DNA of 64,000 nucleotides from Nocardia sp. NBC_00508 (GTDB lineage Bacteria; Actinomycetota; Actinomycetes; Mycobacteriales; Mycobacteriaceae): NCBI RefSeq assembly GCF_036346875.1, contig NZ_CP107852.1:6262001-6326000 (forward strand). Direction: 5' to 3'. Under the pieces are notes generated by a model, which ran no database searches, was not told the origin of the DNA, and was given only the letters and a program-made list of their open reading frames with translations. Positions 1 through 7,962 of the stretch are shown here, piece by piece. A program made the position numbers and the translations under genes. Numbering within the stretch: the first letter of the stretch is position 1; every line of letters begins with the position of its first letter.

Positions 1-427
1 GCCGCTGCTGCTGGCCGCCGGAGAGACGGCGGTAGGGAGTGCGCCGGTTGTCCTGGAGGCCGAGCGTGCGAAGCAGCCAGTCGGGGTCGAGCGGATCGGC
101 GGAGTAGGCGGCCACCAAGTCGAGCATCTCGCCCGCCCGCGCACCCGGATACGCACCGCCGCCTTGGAGCATGACGCCGATACGGGGGCGAAGCCGTTCG
201 GAATCGGCGATCGGATCCAGCCCGAGCACCCGCACCGCACCCGCGTCCGGCGCGGTGAATCCCTCGCACATCTCCACCGTCGTGGTCTTGCCCGCACCGT
301 TCGGTCCGAGCAGCGCGAGCACCTGCGCGGATTCGACCTCGAACGTCAGGCCGTCCACCGCCGTCGTCTCGCCGTAACGCTTGACAACACCGTCGACGCT
401 GACGGCGGATCCGGACGCTGCGGTCAT
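1..427 (-). CDS. ABC transporter ATP-binding protein (5' part only)
   Basis: Nucleotide-binding subunit of an ABC exporter, expected to drive a membrane permease encoded beyond the window edge. The visible N-terminal 142 residues hold the Walker A motif GPNGAGKTT near residue 40 and the signature LSGGQQQR near the truncated end, in the compact arrangement of drug/antibiotic-type ATPases (DrrA/CcmA-like). The ATG overlaps the stop of a preceding micro-ORF (ATGA), with GGCGGAG just upstream as ribosome binding site. It lies downstream of mptB on the same strand, as the Rv1458c ATPase lies beside Rv1459c in M. tuberculosis. The gene is cut by the window start, not visibly broken. Substrate unknown. 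Confidence 0.9.
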   Translation of the reverse strand, partial: MTAASGSAVSVDGVVKRYGETTAVDGLTFEVESAQVLALLGPNGAGKTTTVEMCEGFTAPDAGAVRVLGLDPIADSERLRPRIGVMLQGGGAYPGARAGEMLDLVAAYSADPLDPDWLLRTLGLQDNRRTPYRRLSGGQQQR

Positions 428-504
428 GACTCCGCCTCGTCGGCGCTCGGCTGCGTGGCGCCCGTTGGTGCTGCGTTGATGGCTCCCTCGCTGCGCTCGG
501 TCAC
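424..504 (-). CDS. Micro-ORF B (26 codons), possible coupling peptide
   Basis: Starts at the GTG overlapping the stop of micro-ORF A (GTGA) and ends with a TGA overlapping the ATG of the ABC ATPase (ATGA). The peptide begins VTERSEGAINAAPTG and closely resembles the 26-residue version of micro-ORF A, differing by a few substitutions, some synonymous. No known family. The last codons contain the GGCGGAG that serves the ATPase start, so translation of this frame would open that site. Confidence 0.3.
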   Translation of the reverse strand: MTERSEGAINAAPTGATQPSADEAES

Positions 505-659
505 GACTCCACCTCGCTGGCGCTCGGCTGCGTCGCGCCCGTTGGTGCTGTGTCGATGGCTCCCTCGCTGCGCTCGGTCACGACTCCACCTCGCTGGCGC
601 TCGGCTGCGTCGCGCCCGTTGGTGCTGCGTTCGATTGTTCCCTCGCTGCGCTCGGTCAC
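501..659 (-). CDS. Micro-ORF A, possible translational-coupling peptide
   Basis: A 52-codon frame starting at the GTG that overlaps the mptB stop. It spans two repeat units because the upstream unit is 78 bp, in frame with the next. An internal GTG at 581, preceded by GGTGGAG, would give a 26-residue version. The predicted peptide is hydrophilic, rich in Glu, Arg, Ser and Thr, with no recognisable domain. It may be a genuine peptide, a device that keeps ribosomes engaged between mptB and the ATPase gene, or a chance frame in a repeat. The exact overlaps at both ends favour coupling; expression is unproven. Confidence 0.3.
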   Translation of the reverse strand: MTERSEGTIERSTNGRDAAERQRGGVVTERSEGAIDTAPTGATQPSASEVES

Positions 660-2338
660 GGTCTCACACCGTAAGAGGTGGGCACCTGTGACGGAGCCGA
701 CACCCCCGTCTGCCCACGCCAGGGCAGCGTGTTTCGCGTGATGACGATGAACAGCACGCCGACGATCACAGTGGCGATGGCGGCGCCCACGATCTGGAAC
801 ACCTCGAGGTTGGCGCCGCGCGGCATCAGGATCACGCTCACGACCGCCGAGAAGGCCACCGCCGGAACGCGGAACACCGGCCGGGTGGCCCACGCGGCCA
901 TCGGCACGATCGCCCACAGCAGATACCACGGCTGCACCACCGGGAACAGCAGCACGATGGCGCCCAGCGCCACGCCGAGCGCGCCCACCGCGTGCAGCCG
1001 CCCCGTGCCGGTGGCCACCAGCATGCGCACCGTGAAGAAACCCGCGACCAGCGCCGCGATCGGCCGGGTGATGCTCAGCAGCGCGGTGGTGTGGTCGCCG
1101 AGCCCGAGCAGCACGCCGCCGAATCCGGTGATGATGCCGAGCACCGTCGGCAGCGACATCCAGCTGCGGACCACGCTCGCGGTGTTCAGGGTGTAGATCC
1201 AGCCGAAGCCGAGTCCGCTCACCGAACTGATGAAAAGTGTTGTGCCGATGGCGATCGCGCCGAGCATGGCGGCCGCGATGGCGATGGTGCGCAACGAGGC
1301 GCCCCAGCGCCGGGCCAGCGCCATGCCGACGAAGCCGAGCGCGATGATCGAGGTGAATTTGACCGACGAGGACAGCGTGATGATGACCGCCCCGCTGATC
1401 AGCCAGGCGTAGGCGCGGCCGTCGAACGGGTGGGTGTCCTCGATGGCGCGCAGGCAGAACTCCAGGCCCGCCAGCATCAACCCGAGCATCAGCGCGTCGT
1501 TGTGCACGCCGCCGACCAGGTGGAACAGCACCAGCGGGTTGGCCGCGCCGAGCCACAGCGCGCTCACCGGCGCGACGCCGCAGCGCACCGACAGCCGCGG
1601 CAGCGCCCAGACGATCAGCGCGACGCCGCCCAGCGCCAGCATCCGGTGCACCCACACGCCCGCGATGATGTTGTCGCCGGTGAGTTCGGCGATGCCGCGG
1701 CCGATCCAGAGGAAGAGCGGACCGTAGGGCGCGGGAGTATCGCGCCAGATGGTCGGCACATTGTTGGTGAGGACGTTGTCGATCCCGAGTCCCGCGACCG
1801 GACCCTCCTCATAAGGATCGATGCCGCGCGCGGCGATCTCGCTCTGCGCCAGATACGAGTACACGTCGTTGCTGAACAGCGGCGGGGCCACGCTGAGCGG
1901 GATGATCCACAGCAACAGCGTGCGGTCCAGCTGTGAGCGGGTCAGCCGGTGGAGGGGTGAGCCGCCGATGCCGCCGACCGCGAACCGGCCGAGCAGAAGC
2001 CAGGCCAGCACCACCACGAGGGTGCCGGTCATGCACATGGCCAGTGAGCCGGTGTGCGCACGGGCGAAGATGCCGAGCACGCGGACTCCAGAGGTGGGGT
2101 TCTGGTGCACCGGTTGCGCGCCGATGCCCAGCGCGCTGATCGCCATCAGCACCGTGCCGGTCGCGCCCATCAGGCGGATCCGGTCCAGCTGCGCCAGCTC
2201 TTTGCGGTCGAGGCCGGGCACTTCCGATTCGTCACTGTGCAGTGCCGCGATCGTGTGATCGGGTGTCGGCACGTCGAGTCCGAGTGCCCGGCGCCCGAAC
2301 GCCAGTGTCCTGCGCCGCGCGCCCTCCAGTACCGCCAC
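656..2338 (-). CDS. mptB: Alpha-(1->6)-mannopyranosyltransferase MptB
   Basis: Polytopic GT-C glycosyltransferase that uses polyprenyl-phosphate mannose to begin the alpha-1,6-mannan core of lipomannan and lipoarabinomannan at the plasma membrane. The 560-residue product has many hydrophobic segments and the family hallmark APYGPLFLW in an extracytoplasmic loop, following a stretch with paired Asn and Trp-Arg-Asp. I chose the GTG at 2338, which begins VAVLEGARRR; an in-frame ATG at 2434 would add 32 Arg/Ala-rich residues and overlap the divergent TetR start. The stop overlaps the first micro-ORF. Position next to an ABC ATPase matches Rv1459c. The family call is firm; the start is less sure. 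Confidence 0.88.
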   Translation of the reverse strand: MAVLEGARRRTLAFGRRALGLDVPTPDHTIAALHSDESEVPGLDRKELAQLDRIRLMGATGTVLMAISALGIGAQPVHQNPTSGVRVLGIFARAHTGSLAMCMTGTLVVVLAWLLLGRFAVGGIGGSPLHRLTRSQLDRTLLLWIIPLSVAPPLFSNDVYSYLAQSEIAARGIDPYEEGPVAGLGIDNVLTNNVPTIWRDTPAPYGPLFLWIGRGIAELTGDNIIAGVWVHRMLALGGVALIVWALPRLSVRCGVAPVSALWLGAANPLVLFHLVGGVHNDALMLGLMLAGLEFCLRAIEDTHPFDGRAYAWLISGAVIITLSSSVKFTSIIALGFVGMALARRWGASLRTIAIAAAMLGAIAIGTTLFISSVSGLGFGWIYTLNTASVVRSWMSLPTVLGIITGFGGVLLGLGDHTTALLSITRPIAALVAGFFTVRMLVATGTGRLHAVGALGVALGAIVLLFPVVQPWYLLWAIVPMAAWATRPVFRVPAVAFSAVVSVILMPRGANLEVFQIVGAAIATVIVGVLFIVITRNTLPWRGQTGVSAPSQVPTSYGVRP

Positions 2339-2432
2339 GGGACGAAGCCTAGTTCGGGTTGCGGTCGCCCATCGCGCACGGGCACCGCTCGCTCCGATCG
2401 GACCCGTCCGGTTCGCGGGGCACAATCGACCC

Positions 2433-3155
2433 ATGGTTTCGGAGTCCAGGCGGCGAATCGAGGTCGCCGCGTGCGGGCTGCTGGCGCGGCACGGGTATCA
2501 CGGGTTCGGGCTGAAGGCGTTGAGCGAAGCGGCGGAACTGCCCTACGGTTCGATCTACCATCACTTCCCCGGAGGCAAGGAGGAGATCGCGGTCGCCGCG
2601 ATCACCGGCACCGGGGTACTGACCGGACGGATGATCCGGCAGGCGCCGAACGACGTGTTCGCGACCATGGCGACGCTGTTCGAATACATGGTCGCCAAGC
2701 TCGCGGACTCGGACTGGACCGACGGGTGCCCGATCGGCACGCCCGCCCTGGACGGTGGCAGCGACGTCGAGGCGGTGCGTTCGGCCTGCGTGACCGCCTT
2801 CGACACGATGGAGCAGGCTTTCGCCGCTCTGCTCGTCGAACTCGGCCTCGGCGAGGAAGAAGCGGCCTCGTTGGCCACTACGGTGGTCGCCGCATATGAG
2901 GGTGCGACGATTCTGGCCCGTCTCAGGCAATCGGACGCGCCGTTGCGGACCATGGCGGTATCGATGGAGCGGCTCATCCGGTCGGCGTTCGCGTCGGTGG
3001 GCGCCGGAGGCGTCGGTGCTGGCGCGGCGGCGGGCCGCGAGGCGGCCGCCGGAACCGAGCCCGACGTCGCCGGCCCGGAGGTCGCGGATGCATCGGCCGG
3101 AAATATTCCGGAAAGGCCGGTGGAGCAGGGCGATCGCAAGCGAACCATTGACTAG
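2433..3155 (+). CDS. TetR-family transcriptional regulator
   Basis: One-component repressor of 240 residues. The N-terminal helix-turn-helix covers roughly residues 5-50, ending in the TetR signature GSIYHHFPGGKEE. The C-terminal ligand domain resembles the LmrA/YxaF group (central motif GCPIGTPALD). The last 40 residues are Ala/Gly/Glu rich and probably disordered. A CACAAT box lies 6 nt before the ATG, so a leaderless transcript is possible. It is divergent from mptB and followed after 27 bp by an alcohol dehydrogenase; a palindrome in that gap is the likely operator. The effector is unknown but may relate to the dehydrogenase substrate. Confidence 0.88.
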   Translation: MVSESRRRIEVAACGLLARHGYHGFGLKALSEAAELPYGSIYHHFPGGKEEIAVAAITGTGVLTGRMIRQAPNDVFATMATLFEYMVAKLADSDWTDGCPIGTPALDGGSDVEAVRSACVTAFDTMEQAFAALLVELGLGEEEAASLATTVVAAYEGATILARLRQSDAPLRTMAVSMERLIRSAFASVGAGGVGAGAAAGREAAAGTEPDVAGPEVADASAGNIPERPVEQGDRKRTID

Positions 3156-3169
3156 AAAGAACGTTCTAG
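3152..3169 (+). promoter_or_regulatory. Palindromic candidate TetR operator
   Basis: CTAGAA-AGAACG-TTCTAG: perfect 6-bp arms around 6 bp, with AGAACGTTCT (3158-3167) itself a perfect 10-bp palindrome. It overlaps the TetR stop codon and lies 13 bp before the dehydrogenase ATG, fitting control of the downstream gene. The spacing differs from the KstR consensus AACnnGTT. Function is inferred from position. Confidence 0.45.
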
Positions 3170-3182
3170 CGACACTCGGACG

Positions 3183-4202
3183 ATGAAGCGTCTGATGCTG
3201 GCCGGTCCCGGTGAAATGCGCTGGGAAGAACATCCCGAACCCGAGCTGAGCAGGCCCGACCAGGCGCTGGTGCGGCCGGTCGCGCTGGCTACCTGCGACA
3301 TCGACCCCTCCGTCCTGCGCGGCACGTTCCCACTGGCCGGGCCCTACCCGTTCGGGCACGAGGGGGTCGCAGAGGTTGTCGCGGTCGGCCCGGAGGTCCG
3401 CAGTGTCGTCGTAGGCGATCTCGTAGTGGTGCCGTTCCAGATTTCGTGCGGCAGCTGTCGGGCGTGCACGCGGGGCCGGAGCGGGAACTGCCGCAGCCAT
3501 CCGCGGCTGTCCACCTTCGGGCTCGGCGCCATGGGCGGGCTCGGATGGGGCGGGCTGTGGGCCGACCTGACGCTGGTGCCGCACGCCGACGCCATGCTCG
3601 TCGCGCTGCCGCCGGGTGTCGATCCGGTCGCGGTCGCCAGCGCCAGCGACAACATTCCGGACGCCTACCGCTCGGTCGGGCCGCAACTGGCCGACGACCC
3701 GGGCGCCGAAGTCCTGGTGATCGGCGGCCCCGCTGCGTCGTCGATCGGCCTGTACGCCGCAGGGCTCGGTGTCGCCCTCGGCTCCGCCCGCGTCGTTTAT
3801 CTCGACTACTCCGTCGAGCGACTGGAGATCGCGAAATCCTTGGGCGCGGAGGCGGTCGAGGGACCACCGGATGCTCGAGTCGGCCGGTTCTCGATCATCG
3901 TGGAGGCGGCGGGCGGGGCGAAGGCGCTGCGCGCGGCGATCGATGCGACCGCCTACGACGGCTGGTGCACCAGCGTCAGTGTCCAGTTGCAGGATGTCGC
4001 GCTGCCGATTCTGGGCATGTACAACCGCTGCTGCACCTTCCACACCGGCCGCGCGCACGTTCGACCCATCATTCCCGCCGTTCTCGATCTGGTCGCCGCG
4101 GGCCGCTTCGATCCGTCGCTCGTCACCACCGCCACGGCCGCGTGGGACGACGCCGTCGACGCACTGCTGGAGACCCCTATGAAGCTGGTCGCGGTGCGTT
4201 GA
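3183..4202 (+). CDS. Zinc-dependent alcohol dehydrogenase family protein
   Basis: Medium-chain dehydrogenase/reductase of 339 residues expected to oxidise an alcohol or reduce an aldehyde with NAD(P). The GroES-like N-terminal domain has the catalytic-zinc Cys in ATCDID and His-Glu in PFGHEGVAEV. A Cys cluster, SCGSCRACTRGRSGNC, matches the structural-zinc lobe. The Rossmann part follows, though its nucleotide loop reads VIGGPAASS rather than the canonical GxGxxG, so cofactor use is uncertain. It is downstream of a TetR gene with a palindrome between them, suggesting substrate-inducible expression. This pair sits between mptB and sufR, where M. tuberculosis has no such genes. Confidence 0.85.
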   Translation: MKRLMLAGPGEMRWEEHPEPELSRPDQALVRPVALATCDIDPSVLRGTFPLAGPYPFGHEGVAEVVAVGPEVRSVVVGDLVVVPFQISCGSCRACTRGRSGNCRSHPRLSTFGLGAMGGLGWGGLWADLTLVPHADAMLVALPPGVDPVAVASASDNIPDAYRSVGPQLADDPGAEVLVIGGPAASSIGLYAAGLGVALGSARVVYLDYSVERLEIAKSLGAEAVEGPPDARVGRFSIIVEAAGGAKALRAAIDATAYDGWCTSVSVQLQDVALPILGMYNRCCTFHTGRAHVRPIIPAVLDLVAAGRFDPSLVTTATAAWDDAVDALLETPMKLVAVR

Positions 4203-4499
4203 GCGTCACCCTGTGACGAATCGCACTCCGCTCGCTCACCGAAGCCGGACAGCCGGGTGGATCGGGCCCGCTGAGCGCTATGACCGGTCGGCGATGGGCG
4301 AGCGCTCGCCGACCGGGTTCGTCCAGCGTTACCTATCCGCAGGTCAGCCGGGTGGAGGCCCGCGCAGGCCGCGCGTTTGCGGCCGGTCGGCACCCGTCCC
4401 GCACCGCTCCGAAGGACGCTCGTCGCCGCCCGATTCGCGCAGGTCAGCCAGGGCGAGAACTCAGGGGACCCTTATTAGATTTCGGGAACGAATTCCGCC
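4203..4499. other. Intergenic region upstream of sufR, no gene seen
   Basis: About 300 bp between the dehydrogenase and the SufR operator. The reading frame upstream of the sufR GTG is open, but its translation is Arg/Ala/Pro rich and unlike the family, so I do not count it as coding. CTTATTAGAT (4471-4480) is the most AT-rich stretch and could hold a -10 element (TTAGAT). I see no convincing -35. Confidence 0.5.
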
Positions 4500-4514
4500 A
4501 CACTTATGTTGTGA
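4500..4514 (+). promoter_or_regulatory. SufR operator overlapping the sufR start codon
   Basis: ACACT-TATGT-TGTGA, an exact match to the ACACT-N5-TGTGA palindrome I recall as the mycobacterial SufR site. The right half contains the GTG start (4511-4513). CACACT (4499-4504) lies 6 nt before that GTG and resembles a -10 box, so a leaderless mRNA would have both its -10 and start inside the operator. Binding would block initiation directly, giving autoregulation of the suf operon. Confidence 0.75.
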
Positions 4515-5314
4515 AAACCGTGGGTTTGCGGAGAGACGACGCGGGAGCCGATCGCGGCGCCGGGTCTGTTGCTGCGCCAGCGGCGGCCGGCGGTGAGGGA
4601 CATACCCGAGCGGCCATCGTCCAGCTGCTGCTGGAAGAAGGGCCGATCACCGCGACTGCCATCGGGAACCGGCTCGGCCTGGCCCCAGCGGGCGTGCGCA
4701 GGCACCTGGACGCCCTGATCGACGCCGGTCAGGCACGAGCCAGCCGATCGGCGCCGTGGCAGCACAAGGGACGTGGCCGCCCGGCTAAGCAGTACCAGCT
4801 GACGGCGGCGGGCCGGGGCAAACTCGGCCACGCCTACGACGATCTCGCGGGGGCAGCCATGCGGCAGCTCGGCAAGATCGGCGGCGAACAAGCCATCACC
4901 GAGTTCGCCCGCCAACGGGCACGCACTATCGTGGCCGGGATCGAACCGGTCGCGGAGCACACCCCGGAGCAGACCGAGGCCAAGGCCGAGGAGATCGCCG
5001 AGGCGTTCACCGACGCCGGTTTCGCCGCCACCACCCGCAAGGTGGGCGCGGGCGTGCAGATCTGCCAGCACCACTGCCCGGTCTCGCACGTGGCCGAGGA
5101 GTTCCCGCAGTTGTGCGCGGCCGAACTCGAGGCGTTCCGTGAGCTGCTCGGTACGCACGTGCAGCGGCTGGCGACGATCGCCAACGGCGACTGCGCGTGC
5201 ACCACGCACGTGCCGCTGGTGGTTCCACCGATAGCCCAGGCCAAGACTTCAGCACAAACCGCTGCACAGCCCGCAGCGGTACGAACGAACGACTCCGGAA
5301 GGAGTGCCGAATGA
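4511..5314 (+). CDS. sufR: Iron-sulfur cluster-sensing repressor SufR
   Basis: DeoR/ArsR-like winged-helix regulator (267 residues) that senses Fe-S sufficiency through a bound cluster and represses its own operon. The DNA-binding domain is about residues 31-85 (GVRRHLDALIDAGQ is the recognition helix region). Candidate cluster ligands are Cys185, 189, 202, 228 and 230; the C189-X12-C202 spacing fits the family. The GTG at 4511 was chosen because residues before it are low-complexity and because the operator covers it. The stop overlaps the sufB ATG by 4 bp (ATGA). It is the first gene of the suf operon, as in mycobacteria. Confidence 0.92.
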   Translation: MKTVGLRRDDAGADRGAGSVAAPAAAGGEGHTRAAIVQLLLEEGPITATAIGNRLGLAPAGVRRHLDALIDAGQARASRSAPWQHKGRGRPAKQYQLTAAGRGKLGHAYDDLAGAAMRQLGKIGGEQAITEFARQRARTIVAGIEPVAEHTPEQTEAKAEEIAEAFTDAGFAATTRKVGAGVQICQHHCPVSHVAEEFPQLCAAELEAFRELLGTHVQRLATIANGDCACTTHVPLVVPPIAQAKTSAQTAAQPAAVRTNDSGRSAE

Positions 5315-6747
5315 CGACGACCACCGACCAGGTGCAACCGCTCACTCAGGAAGAGGCCATCGCGTCCCTGGGCAATTACGGTTACGGCTGGGCCGATTCG
5401 GATGTGGCCGGTGCCAGCGCGCAACGAGGTCTGTCCGAGGCGGTTGTCCGCGACATCTCGGCGAAGAAGAACGAGCCCGAATGGATGCTCGCCCAGCGGC
5501 TCAAGGCGCTGCGCATCTTCGATCGCAAGCCGATGCCGATCTGGGGCTCCAACCTCGATGGCATCGATTTCGACAACATCAAGTACTTCGTGCGCTCGAC
5601 CGAGAAGCAGGCCGCGTCCTGGGACGAGCTGCCCGAGGACATCAAGAACACCTACGACAAGCTGGGCATCCCGGAGGCGGAGAAGCAGCGGCTGGTCGCC
5701 GGTGTTGCCGCGCAATACGAGTCCGAGGTCGTCTACCACCAGATCCGCGAGGACCTGGAGGCCCAGGGCGTGATCTTCCTGGACACCGACACCGGCCTCA
5801 AGGAGCACCCGGAGATCTTCCAGCAGTATTTCGGCTCGGTGATCCCCGCCGGTGACAACAAGTTCTCGGCGCTGAACACTGCGGTCTGGTCGGGTGGCTC
5901 GTTCATCTACGTGCCGCCGGGCGTGCAGGTCGACATCCCGCTGCAGGCCTACTTCCGGATCAATACCGAGAACATGGGCCAGTTCGAGCGGACCCTGATC
6001 ATCGTCGACGAGGGCGCCTACGTGCACTACGTCGAGGGCTGCACCGCGCCGATCTACAAGTCGGACTCGCTGCACTCCGCGGTGGTGGAGATCATCGTGA
6101 AGAAGGGCGGCCGCTGCCGCTACACCACCATCCAGAACTGGTCGAACAACGTCTACAACCTGGTCACCAAGCGGGCCAAGGCCGAGGCGGGCGCGACCAT
6201 GGAGTGGATCGACGGCAACATCGGCTCCAAGGTCACCATGAAGTACCCGGCGGTCTGGATGACCGGCGAGTACGCCAAGGGCGAGGTGCTCTCGGTGGCG
6301 TTCGCCGGCGAAGGCCAGCACCAGGACACCGGTGCGAAGATGCTGCACCTCGCGCCGCACACCTCCTCGACCATCGTGTCGAAGTCGGTGGCGCGCGGCG
6401 GCGGCCGGGCCTCCTACCGCGGCCTGGTCCAGGTGAACAAGGGTGCGCACGGCTCGAGGTCCACGGTGAAGTGCGACGCGCTGCTGGTCGACACGATCAG
6501 CCGCTCCGACACCTACCCTTACGTCGACATCCGTGAGGACGACGTGACCATGGGCCACGAGGCGACCGTCTCCAAGGTCTCCGAGGACCAGCTGTTCTAT
6601 CTGATGAGCCGCGGCCTCACCGAGGACGAGGCGATGGCGATGGTGGTGCGCGGCTTCGTCGAGCCGATCGCCAAGGAACTGCCGATGGAATACGCGCTGG
6701 AGCTGAACCGCCTGATCGAACTGCAGATGGAAGGAGCCGTCGGCTGA
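5311..6747 (+). CDS. sufB: Fe-S cluster scaffold subunit SufB
   Basis: Subunit of the SufBC2D complex on which nascent Fe-S clusters are built. The 478-residue product is full length for the family. Features include the N-terminal LGNYGYGWADSD, the beta-helix core, and the conserved C-terminal VSEDQLFYLMSRGLTEDEA. GGAAGGAG lies 6 bp before the ATG, which overlaps the sufR stop. Unlike M. tuberculosis SufB, which carries an intein, this protein is continuous at normal length with no inserted splicing domain. The stop and the sufD start share one base (TGATG), so translation is probably coupled. Confidence 0.97.
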   Translation: MTTTTDQVQPLTQEEAIASLGNYGYGWADSDVAGASAQRGLSEAVVRDISAKKNEPEWMLAQRLKALRIFDRKPMPIWGSNLDGIDFDNIKYFVRSTEKQAASWDELPEDIKNTYDKLGIPEAEKQRLVAGVAAQYESEVVYHQIREDLEAQGVIFLDTDTGLKEHPEIFQQYFGSVIPAGDNKFSALNTAVWSGGSFIYVPPGVQVDIPLQAYFRINTENMGQFERTLIIVDEGAYVHYVEGCTAPIYKSDSLHSAVVEIIVKKGGRCRYTTIQNWSNNVYNLVTKRAKAEAGATMEWIDGNIGSKVTMKYPAVWMTGEYAKGEVLSVAFAGEGQHQDTGAKMLHLAPHTSSTIVSKSVARGGGRASYRGLVQVNKGAHGSRSTVKCDALLVDTISRSDTYPYVDIREDDVTMGHEATVSKVSEDQLFYLMSRGLTEDEAMAMVVRGFVEPIAKELPMEYALELNRLIELQMEGAVG

Positions 6748-7925
6748 TGGCAGTCGAGAACGTTGCCGAAGCCGCTGAGGCTCGTACTCCCGCGGTCAAC
6801 AAGGGCGAGGTGTTCACCTCGTTCGACGTGGACGCCTTCGAGGTGCCCTCCGCCAAGGACGAGACGTGGCGATTCACGCCGTTGCGCCGTCTGCGCGGGC
6901 TACAGGACGGCACCGCGGTCCGCGACGGCCGCGCGGCCGTCGAGGTCGCGGTGGTCGACGGCGTCACGGTGGAGACGGTCGACCGCGCCGACGCCCGGCT
7001 GGGCGAGGGCGGCGTCCCGTCGGATCGCGTTGCCGCGCAAGCCTACTCGGGCTTCGAACAGGCCACCGTCGTGTCGGTCGGCAAAGAGATCGAGGTCGCC
7101 GAGCCGGTGACCGTCACGATCACCGGCCCCGGCGAGGGCAAGACCGCCTACGGTCATCTGCAGATCCGCTTGGACCGCTTCGCCAAGGCCACGGTGGTCA
7201 TCGATCAGCGCGGCAGCGGAACCTACGCCGAGAACGTGGAATTCGTGCTCGGCGACTCCGCCAGGCTGACCGTCGTCGCGGTCCAGGACTGGGCCGACGA
7301 TGCCGTCCACGCGACCGCGCACCATGCCATGCTCGGCCGCGACGCGACTCTGCGGCACACCTCCGTCACCCTCGGCGGCGACTTGGTGCGGCTGACCGGC
7401 AACGTCCGCTACGACGGCCCCGGCGGTGACGCCGAACTGCTCGGCCTCTACTTCGCCGACGCGGGCCAGCACTTCGAACAGCGCCTGCTCGTCGACCACG
7501 CGGTACCGAACTGCAAGTCGAACGTGATGTACAAGGGTGCGCTGCAAGGTGATCCGCACTCGCCCAAGGGCGATGCCCGCACCGTATGGGTCGGCGACGT
7601 GCTCATCCGCGCCGCGGCCGAGGGCACCGACACCTTCGAGGTGAACCGCAACCTGGTGCTCACCGATGGCGCGCGCGCCGACTCGGTGCCGAACCTGGAG
7701 ATCGAGACCGGTGAGATCGTCGGAGCGGGACACGCGTCCGCGACCGGCCGGTTCGATGACGAGCAGCTGTTCTACCTGCGCGCCCGCGGCATCCCGGAGG
7801 ACGCCGCCCGCCGCCTGGTGGTGCGCGGTTTCTTCCACGAGATCATCCAGAAGATCGCGGTCCCCGAGGTCCGGGAGCGGCTGGAGTCGGCCATCGAGGC
7901 CGAACTCGCCGCCATCGGCGCATGA
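6747..7925 (+). CDS. sufD: Fe-S cluster assembly protein SufD
   Basis: Partner of SufB in the SufBC2D scaffold, needed for iron entry. The 392-residue protein is a SufB paralogue with a divergent N-terminus (KDETWRFTPLRRLRG) and the conserved C-terminal half, including EGTDTFEVNRNLVL and a region like LFYLRARGIPEDAARRLVVR. It follows sufB with a one-base overlap. Right after its stop, an 8-codon frame (7922-7948) overlaps the TGA; it is probably incidental. Length and motifs are normal. Confidence 0.95.
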   Translation: MAVENVAEAAEARTPAVNKGEVFTSFDVDAFEVPSAKDETWRFTPLRRLRGLQDGTAVRDGRAAVEVAVVDGVTVETVDRADARLGEGGVPSDRVAAQAYSGFEQATVVSVGKEIEVAEPVTVTITGPGEGKTAYGHLQIRLDRFAKATVVIDQRGSGTYAENVEFVLGDSARLTVVAVQDWADDAVHATAHHAMLGRDATLRHTSVTLGGDLVRLTGNVRYDGPGGDAELLGLYFADAGQHFEQRLLVDHAVPNCKSNVMYKGALQGDPHSPKGDARTVWVGDVLIRAAAEGTDTFEVNRNLVLTDGARADSVPNLEIETGEIVGAGHASATGRFDDEQLFYLRARGIPEDAARRLVVRGFFHEIIQKIAVPEVRERLESAIEAELAAIGA

Positions 7926-7962
7926 TGAACCAGACCTTCTACAGCTAAGGAATTCGAATTCG

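Larger units (their letters stand above)
424..659 (-). repeat. Three tandem 77/78-bp repeats with chained start/stop overlaps
   Basis: Three near-identical units fill the gap between mptB and the ABC ATPase. Unit starts on the minus strand are the GTG codons at 659, 581 and 504, giving spacings of 78 and 77 bp. Each unit begins GTGACCGAGCGCAGCGAGG, and the first two end with GGTGGAGTC directly before the next GTG. A 26-codon ORF plus stop is 81 bp, so a 77-bp period makes each stop overlap the next start by 4 bp. The mptB stop also overlaps the first GTG (GTGA, 656-659), and the last stop overlaps the ATPase ATG (ATGA, 424-427). Confidence 0.9.

Noticed and set aside
3152..3169. KstR (cholesterol regulon) site before the dehydrogenase
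   Set aside because: KstR needs AACnnGTT; here the halves are joined as AACGTT without the two-base spacer.
5311..6747. Intein in SufB, as in M. tuberculosis
   Set aside because: The protein is 478 residues and continuous through the usual insertion region, so no intein is present.
7922..7948. 8-codon frame overlapping the sufD stop before sufC
   Set aside because: Too short and without a ribosome site of its own; overlap with TGA is likely chance.
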